10,069 bases of DNA from NCBI GenBank assembly GCA_029934675.1, contig JAOZLT010000039.1:1-10069 (forward strand), in the 5' to 3' direction. The notes below the pieces were generated by a model. It did not search any database and was not told where the DNA came from. It saw only the letters and a list, made by a program, of their open reading frames with translations. Below are positions 6,686-10,069 of this stretch, piece after piece; within the stretch, counting starts at the first letter, position 1; the number at the start of each line of letters is the position of its first letter. The DNA comes from Candidatus Altimarinota bacterium. GTDB lineage: Bacteria > Patescibacteriota > Gracilibacteria > UM-FILTER-43-11. A program made the position numbers and the translations under genes.

Positions 6686-7816
6686 ATGTCATATTTATTC
6701 ACAAGCGAGAGTGTAACCGAAGGTCATCCCGATAAAATGGCTGACCAAATATCTGATGCAGTGTTGGATGCGATATTAGAAAAAGACCCTAAAGGTCGTG
6801 TCGCTTGCGAAACACTGGTTACAACAGGCTTGGTGCTTGTAGCCGGAGAGATCAGTACCAAAATATATGTAGATATTCCAAAAATAGCACGCAAAACTAT
6901 TAAAGAAATTGGATATGATAACGGAGAATATGGTTTTGACTCTAAATCCTGTGCGGTTCTCACCAGTATTGATAGTCAAAGCTCGGATATAGCTCAAGGT
7001 GTAGATCCGGGTGGAGCAGGAGATCAGGGTATGATGTTCGGATTTGCATGTGATGAAACAGAAGAGCTAATGCCTCTTCCTATATCTCTTGCTCATGCAT
7101 TAACTTTTAAGCTTGCAGAAGTCCGTCGTTCAAAAAAGCTAGATTATCTACGTCCAGATGGTAAAGCACAGGTAACCGTAGAATATGAGTCGGCTGGAAA
7201 ACCATTAAGAGTAGATTCAATAGTCGTTTCTACTCAGCATGCTCCACACGCTACACAAAATACAATTAGAAAGGATATCATTAAGCATGTTATTGAGCCG
7301 ATTTGTGGTAAGTGGTTGGATAAAAAAACCAAGTACCATATAAACCCAACAGGGAGATTTATCATCGGCGGACCTCCTGGTGATGCAGGAATGACAGGGC
7401 GTAAGATAATTGTAGACACTTATGGCGGAAGTGCCCCACACGGTGGTGGTGCATTCAGTGGAAAAGACGCCACAAAAGTCGATAGGTCTGCTGCCTACAT
7501 GGCTCGTTATATAGCAAAAAATATAGTATCCGCAAAACTCGCCAGTCGTTGCCAAATTCAAATTGCCTATGCTATTGGGGTAGCAGAGCCTGTCTCTTTA
7601 ACAGTAGATACATTCGGAACCGGAAAAATTTCAGATTCAGAACTTGCCATAGCAGTCAAAAAAATATTCCCATTAACACCAAAAGGTATTATTAAGCATC
7701 TCGATTTATGCAAACCAATTTTCAAAAGAACTGCTTCCTACGGCCACTTTGGGCGTAAGGAATTTAGTTGGGAAAAAGTGGATAAAGTGGGGGATTTGCA
7801 AAAATGTTTAAATTAA
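6686..7816 (+). CDS. metK: methionine adenosyltransferase (S-adenosylmethionine synthetase)
   Basis: MetK condenses methionine and ATP to S-adenosylmethionine, releasing phosphate and pyrophosphate. At 376 residues the protein has the normal bacterial length. Signature elements are SESVTEGHPDKMADQISD (7-24, with H14 of the ATP site), GAGDQG (110-115), the phosphate loop region GRFIIGGPPGDAGMTGRKI (223-241), HGGGAFSGKD (252-261) with KVDRSAAY just after, and YGHFGR (352-357). An in-frame ATG at 6617 would add 23 residues. The ATG at 6686 is preferred because MSYLFTSESVTEGHPDK is the standard family N-terminus. The leader of about 220 bases carries a strong promoter and a SAM-I riboswitch, so SAM probably represses expression. 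With ahcY it supplies and clears the methyl-donor cycle. A DUF3800-like gene follows after 35 bases. Confidence 0.97.
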   Translation: MSYLFTSESVTEGHPDKMADQISDAVLDAILEKDPKGRVACETLVTTGLVLVAGEISTKIYVDIPKIARKTIKEIGYDNGEYGFDSKSCAVLTSIDSQSSDIAQGVDPGGAGDQGMMFGFACDETEELMPLPISLAHALTFKLAEVRRSKKLDYLRPDGKAQVTVEYESAGKPLRVDSIVVSTQHAPHATQNTIRKDIIKHVIEPICGKWLDKKTKYHINPTGRFIIGGPPGDAGMTGRKIIVDTYGGSAPHGGGAFSGKDATKVDRSAAYMARYIAKNIVSAKLASRCQIQIAYAIGVAEPVSLTVDTFGTGKISDSELAIAVKKIFPLTPKGIIKHLDLCKPIFKRTASYGHFGRKEFSWEKVDKVGDLQKCLN

Positions 7817-7851
7817 GATAGTGTGCTGAACCTTAGTATTAATTTTGTGAT

Positions 7852-8478
7852 ATGTACGATATTTTTGTAGATGAAGAAAAAGTACAAGGGTATATAGGAT
7901 TTCTTGTTGTAAAACATACACCGGAGCTTCAAAAACTTCTTCTTGAGATCAGACAGTCAAATAAAGATTATCGTCCTGAGATTAAGTTTGTTAGTGTGAA
8001 TAATACAAGAATTCACATAATTTTATCTTGGTTAAATATCTTATTTAACAGTAACTATTGTATTGGTTTCTATTATAGAAAATGGGATAAAACAATTAAT
8101 CAAAAGAGAAATATTGTAATAAATACAGTTAGGAAATTTAAAAAATTAAAGCGAACTAGGGATATTGTTATGTTTATGGATTTTGATTCTACACATGAAA
8201 ATATTGGTTTACAGGAACAAATAAGGAAGACAACAAATATATTAAGATCTTATCAGTTTGATAGTAGGAGTACGGACATACTTTAATTAACGGATGTTTT
8301 GTTGCAATGCGCAATTAAATCAGAGAGATGGAAGTATAATAAAAAACAATATGGAAAATTGTTAAAAAAGATGCATGGTGGAGTAAGTATGAAAAAACAT
8401 GAATTAAAAAGACTAATCGTTTATCATGCAATAAAACAGAATCAAAAAAATAAGAGAATTAGAAAACAGATTGCGTAA
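7852..8478 (+). pseudogene. DUF3800-like protein interrupted by one in-frame TAA
   Basis: The first part encodes 144 residues (7852-8286). The pattern fits DUF3800 proteins, predicted RNase H-like nuclease-fold proteins often carried by mobile or defence regions. It shows FVDEE at 5-9 (usually DESG), PEIKF at 42-46, MFMDFD at 107-112 and a DS(K/R)S motif at 137-140. The family normally continues from DS-S-x-xLQ into a xxDLLxG motif. Here the codon after STDIL is TAA (8284-8286), and the same frame then reads LTDVLLQCAIKSERWKYNKK and on to TAA at 8476-8478. CAA to TAA is a one-base change, so this looks like a 208-residue gene with a recent nonsense mutation. A truncated working protein, rare readthrough or a sequencing error are alternatives. 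The family call is by pattern only. Confidence 0.65.
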
Positions 8479-8508
8479 TCCTTCATCATCCATTATAATT
8501 CATTTACT

Positions 8509-8547
8509 AAAAATGTCGCTGTGGCTCCGCCACTACCGGCATTTTTT
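8509..8547. terminator. bidirectional intrinsic terminator between the DUF3800-like gene and murI
   Basis: AAAAATG (8509-8515) pairs with CATTTTT (8540-8546), and GTGGC (8521-8525) pairs with GCCAC (8529-8533) around TCC. Most of the intervening bases also pair. Read rightward the stem ends in six Ts (8542-8547); read leftward it ends in five Ts (8513-8509). It sits between convergent genes and overlaps the murI stop codon, so it can end both transcripts. Confidence 0.8.
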
Positions 8548-9373
8548 ATATCTCCACCTTTTCACCGACAATCTTTTCTCCCAAAAATCGACTTCCCAAC
8601 ATCTCAAATCTTTCCACATTATCAGTTGTATAGTAAATACGTTTACCGGAACGAGACAGATTTTTTTCCACATCCGGATGTCTTTCAAAGTAACTCTCAA
8701 TAGCATCTGCACCAGCTTTGGCAGAAGACAGAACATTAACCTGTTTTCCCATCATCCTCACAATCTCTTTCTGGAGCAGAGGATAATGTGTACAGCCGAG
8801 TATTAGAGTGTCGATGTGCGCGTGTCTCAGAGGCCTTAAATACGTCCGCAACATCATTCTGGTAACTGTAGCCTTTATCATTCCTTCCTCCACAAATGGG
8901 GCGAGTAGCGGGCATGCATTTTGTGTAATACGGATTTTCTTCTCAGCTCGTTTGTTTTTTGATTTGTAGTACTTGGATTCATATTTCTTAAGCTCACGCT
9001 CATATGCACCACTATTTACTGTACCTCGAGTACCAATAACTCCTATTCGTCCGAATTTTGTAGCTCTTAAAGCCTCTTCACAGGCTGGAACCAGAACGCC
9101 AAGTATTGTCGGCTTACCTTTATATATTTGTTGTACATGTCTAAGAGCATCCGCAGATGCTGTGTTACATGCAACTATTATGAGTTTACATCCTTTTTTA
9201 GCCAAAAAATCCACATTCTGAACAACTAATTTGTTCACATATTCCGTTGAACGGCTACCATAAGGCATATTCGCCTGATCACCCAAATACATATAATCGT
9301 ACTTTGGGTACTTTCTAAGATACTCGCGCATTACTGTAAGTCCGCCGAAACCTGAGTCAAATATACCAATCAA
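8546..9373 (-). CDS. murI: glutamate racemase
   Basis: MurI interconverts L- and D-glutamate without a cofactor, supplying D-Glu for peptidoglycan. The 275 residues show DSGFGGLTV (6-14), PYGSRS (37-42), ACNTASA with catalytic C69, and GCTHYPLL with catalytic C194, the two-base active site of the family. A lysine/tyrosine-rich stretch at about 129-147 looks like a small insertion. The start codon is TTG (9373-9371). No ATG is available, because an in-frame stop lies five codons upstream and IGIFDSGFGG is the normal N-terminus. No clear Shine-Dalgarno precedes it, only AAAG directly adjacent. It ends within the bidirectional terminator. The 7-base repeats upstream contain TTGGTC words on this strand that could act as -35 elements, but no convincing promoter was settled on. 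Confidence 0.96.
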   Translation of the reverse strand: MIGIFDSGFGGLTVMREYLRKYPKYDYMYLGDQANMPYGSRSTEYVNKLVVQNVDFLAKKGCKLIIVACNTASADALRHVQQIYKGKPTILGVLVPACEEALRATKFGRIGVIGTRGTVNSGAYERELKKYESKYYKSKNKRAEKKIRITQNACPLLAPFVEEGMIKATVTRMMLRTYLRPLRHAHIDTLILGCTHYPLLQKEIVRMMGKQVNVLSSAKAGADAIESYFERHPDVEKNLSRSGKRIYYTTDNVERFEMLGSRFLGEKIVGEKVEI

Positions 9374-9419
9374 CTTTATGTCGTGTTAGAAATTATCGAT
9401 GTTACGATACTATAAAAAT

Positions 9420-9447
9420 GACCAATGACCAATACCCAATGACCAAC
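9420..9447. repeat. four tandem 7-base repeats (GACCAAT type)
   Basis: The units GACCAAT, GACCAAT, ACCCAAT and GACCAAC follow one another without gaps. A related stretch, AATACCCAATCACCA, occurs at 110-124 just before the first surface-protein gene, against AATACCCAATGACCA at 9431-9445. This suggests a dispersed intergenic word. It lies upstream of murI and downstream of the VKOR gene. Confidence 0.75.
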
Positions 9448-9464
9448 TTATTCTTAATTTTTAA

Positions 9465-9486
9465 CCTGCCTTTGCCGGCAGGCAGG
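9465..9486. repeat. GC-rich palindrome CCTGCC/GGCAGG
   Basis: CCTGCC (9465-9470) can pair with GGCAGG at 9477-9482 or 9481-9486, and the centre contains the self-complementary TGCCGGCA (9473-9480). It stands out as GC-rich in AT-rich surroundings. It lies just downstream of the leftward VKOR gene and could help end its transcript, but no clean T-tract follows (TTAAAAATT). Similar CCTGCCTGCCGGCAGG palindromes are, as I recall, frequent between genes in CPR-type genomes; that is not tested here. Confidence 0.6.
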
Positions 9487-9507
9487 CTCTTAACTCTTAA
9501 CTCTTTA
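9487..9507. repeat. three tandem 7-base repeats (CTCTTAA type) overlapping the VKOR stop
   Basis: The units CTCTTAA, CTCTTAA and CTCTTTA are contiguous. The second unit contains the TAA stop codon of the leftward VKOR gene (9497-9499), so the repeat array forms the end of that reading frame. Confidence 0.75.
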
Positions 9508-9889
9508 GGTACGCGAAAACGAGCAATAGAACGTTAACAAGGTAAAATCCATTACACACCAAACAAAAATTCTTCAGCTTAAAGTATAGGATATTAGCTA
9601 GGCGCGCAGAAAATAGAACCCCTATAATTGTTGCATATAAAACAAAATCCATCTTTCCAAAAAACACTAATCCGATTACTGCCAAATAATAAAGTAACCC
9701 CCACCAGCCATTTGATATACCGAGCATCTTGCTATAACTGCTGTGGAATGTGCGTGAGCAAGACATTTTATTATTTATGTCACATGCCGCCTTATAATTA
9801 TTGTTTTTTCGTAATTTATACTCCACATATTCGGTATAAAGAGATAGTAATATACCGACACCTGCGATGATATATAAGGCATTAATCAT
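9497..9889 (-). CDS. VKOR-family membrane oxidoreductase (disulfide bond formation)
   Basis: VKOR-family proteins reoxidise a periplasmic or extracytoplasmic thiol oxidase and pass electrons to quinone, replacing DsbB. The 130-residue protein has four hydrophobic segments (about 3-19, 54-75, 83-100 and 106-127). Both cysteine pairs are present: C36 and C44 in CDINNKMSC, and C109-C112 in CLVC. SxxYSKMLGISNGWWG (50-64) matches the conserved loop after the first pair. The ATG at 9889 was chosen; a TTG at 9898 would add three residues. No thioredoxin-like domain is fused, so a separate DsbA-like partner is expected elsewhere. Likely clients are exported proteins with paired cysteines, such as the two surface proteins at the left of the window; this is inference. 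The stop codon lies within a 7-base repeat array. Confidence 0.92.
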   Translation of the reverse strand: MINALYIIAGVGILLSLYTEYVEYKLRKNNNYKAACDINNKMSCSRTFHSSYSKMLGISNGWWGLLYYLAVIGLVFFGKMDFVLYATIIGVLFSARLANILYFKLKNFCLVCNGFYLVNVLLLVFAYLKS

Positions 9890-10069
9890 TGAACACAAAA
9901 TTTATTCAATCTTCGATTCTAAACTCAGATTTTTTAAGTAAATTTTAAAATCATACCATCAGAATCTACCACCTTTTCATTTTAGATTACAATAGTATTC
10001 ACTTTTAATTTCCCAATTTTGTCTTTACATTACAAATCAAATTTACCCAAATCACTATCTCATACTCCC
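9890..10069. other. AT-rich stretch with no assignable feature
   Basis: No reading frame of useful length, strong hairpin or convincing promoter was found on either strand. One minus-strand frame is open for only about 20 codons from the window edge before a TAA. The region probably holds the promoter of the leftward VKOR gene. Words such as aaattgggaaatt on the minus strand resemble the AT-rich intergenic words elsewhere in the window. Confidence 0.5.

Noticed and set aside
8284..8286. TAA as a recoded sense codon
   Set aside because: Every other gene here ends in TAA with no sensible extension needed, so TAA works as a stop. A mutation or sequence error is simpler.
9420..9507. Short repeats as a CRISPR array
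   Set aside because: The units are 7 bases long and contiguous, with no unique spacers of constant length and no cas genes nearby.
9890..9898. TTG start adding Met-Cys-Ser to the VKOR protein
   Set aside because: An ATG three codons downstream starts directly before the first membrane segment, and no ribosome binding site favours the TTG.

Overview
The window is AT-rich bacterial DNA with densely packed genes. The best guess for the host is a Patescibacteria/CPR-type or other uncultured bacterium. This rests on low-complexity secreted surface proteins full of TTYTLP...GQVL and VGIGT modules, an SLH protein carrying a CGNGxCExGE cysteine cluster next to a glycine run, and intergenic DNA built from repeated AT-rich words and a CCTGCC/GGCAGG palindrome. 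None of these is diagnostic. No rRNA, tRNA, CRISPR array or insertion sequence was seen. Every complete gene ends in TAA, and none of the ten start codons examined has a recognisable Shine-Dalgarno sequence.

Bases 1-85 hold the start of a leftward gene that runs off the window. Bases 124-4320 encode two exported proteins: an 806-residue fibre-like repetitive protein and a 577-residue protein with three C-terminal S-layer homology domains. They look like a cell-surface module. Bases 4321-4503 are a non-coding inverted-repeat element.

Bases 4504-7816 form an S-adenosylmethionine (SAM) cycle region. ahcY (S-adenosylhomocysteine hydrolase) and metK (SAM synthetase) are both rightward, with a leftward hicA-hicB toxin-antitoxin pair between them. 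The hic genes end tail to tail inside the ahcY stop codon. Their promoter carries a 30-base perfect inverted repeat, divergent from a near-consensus promoter for metK. The metK leader contains a SAM-I (S-box) riboswitch with a plausible terminator/antiterminator, so metK is probably shut down by its own product.

Bases 7852-8478 hold a DUF3800-like gene split by one in-frame TAA exactly where a glutamine codon would fit; the reading frame and family pattern continue after it. A hairpin with A and T tracts on both sides separates this from leftward murI (glutamate racemase, peptidoglycan D-glutamate). Bases 9374-9507 contain two arrays of 7-base repeats around a GC-rich palindrome. Bases 9497-9889 encode a leftward VKOR-family membrane protein for disulfide formation, which could serve the cysteine-bearing surface proteins at the left. 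Bases 9890-10069 hold nothing assignable.

No clear new defence or biosynthetic system is visible. The observations most worth checking are the interrupted DUF3800 gene, the phased palindromic operator of the hic pair, the metK riboswitch and its switching logic, the lack of Shine-Dalgarno sites, and the intergenic repeats.
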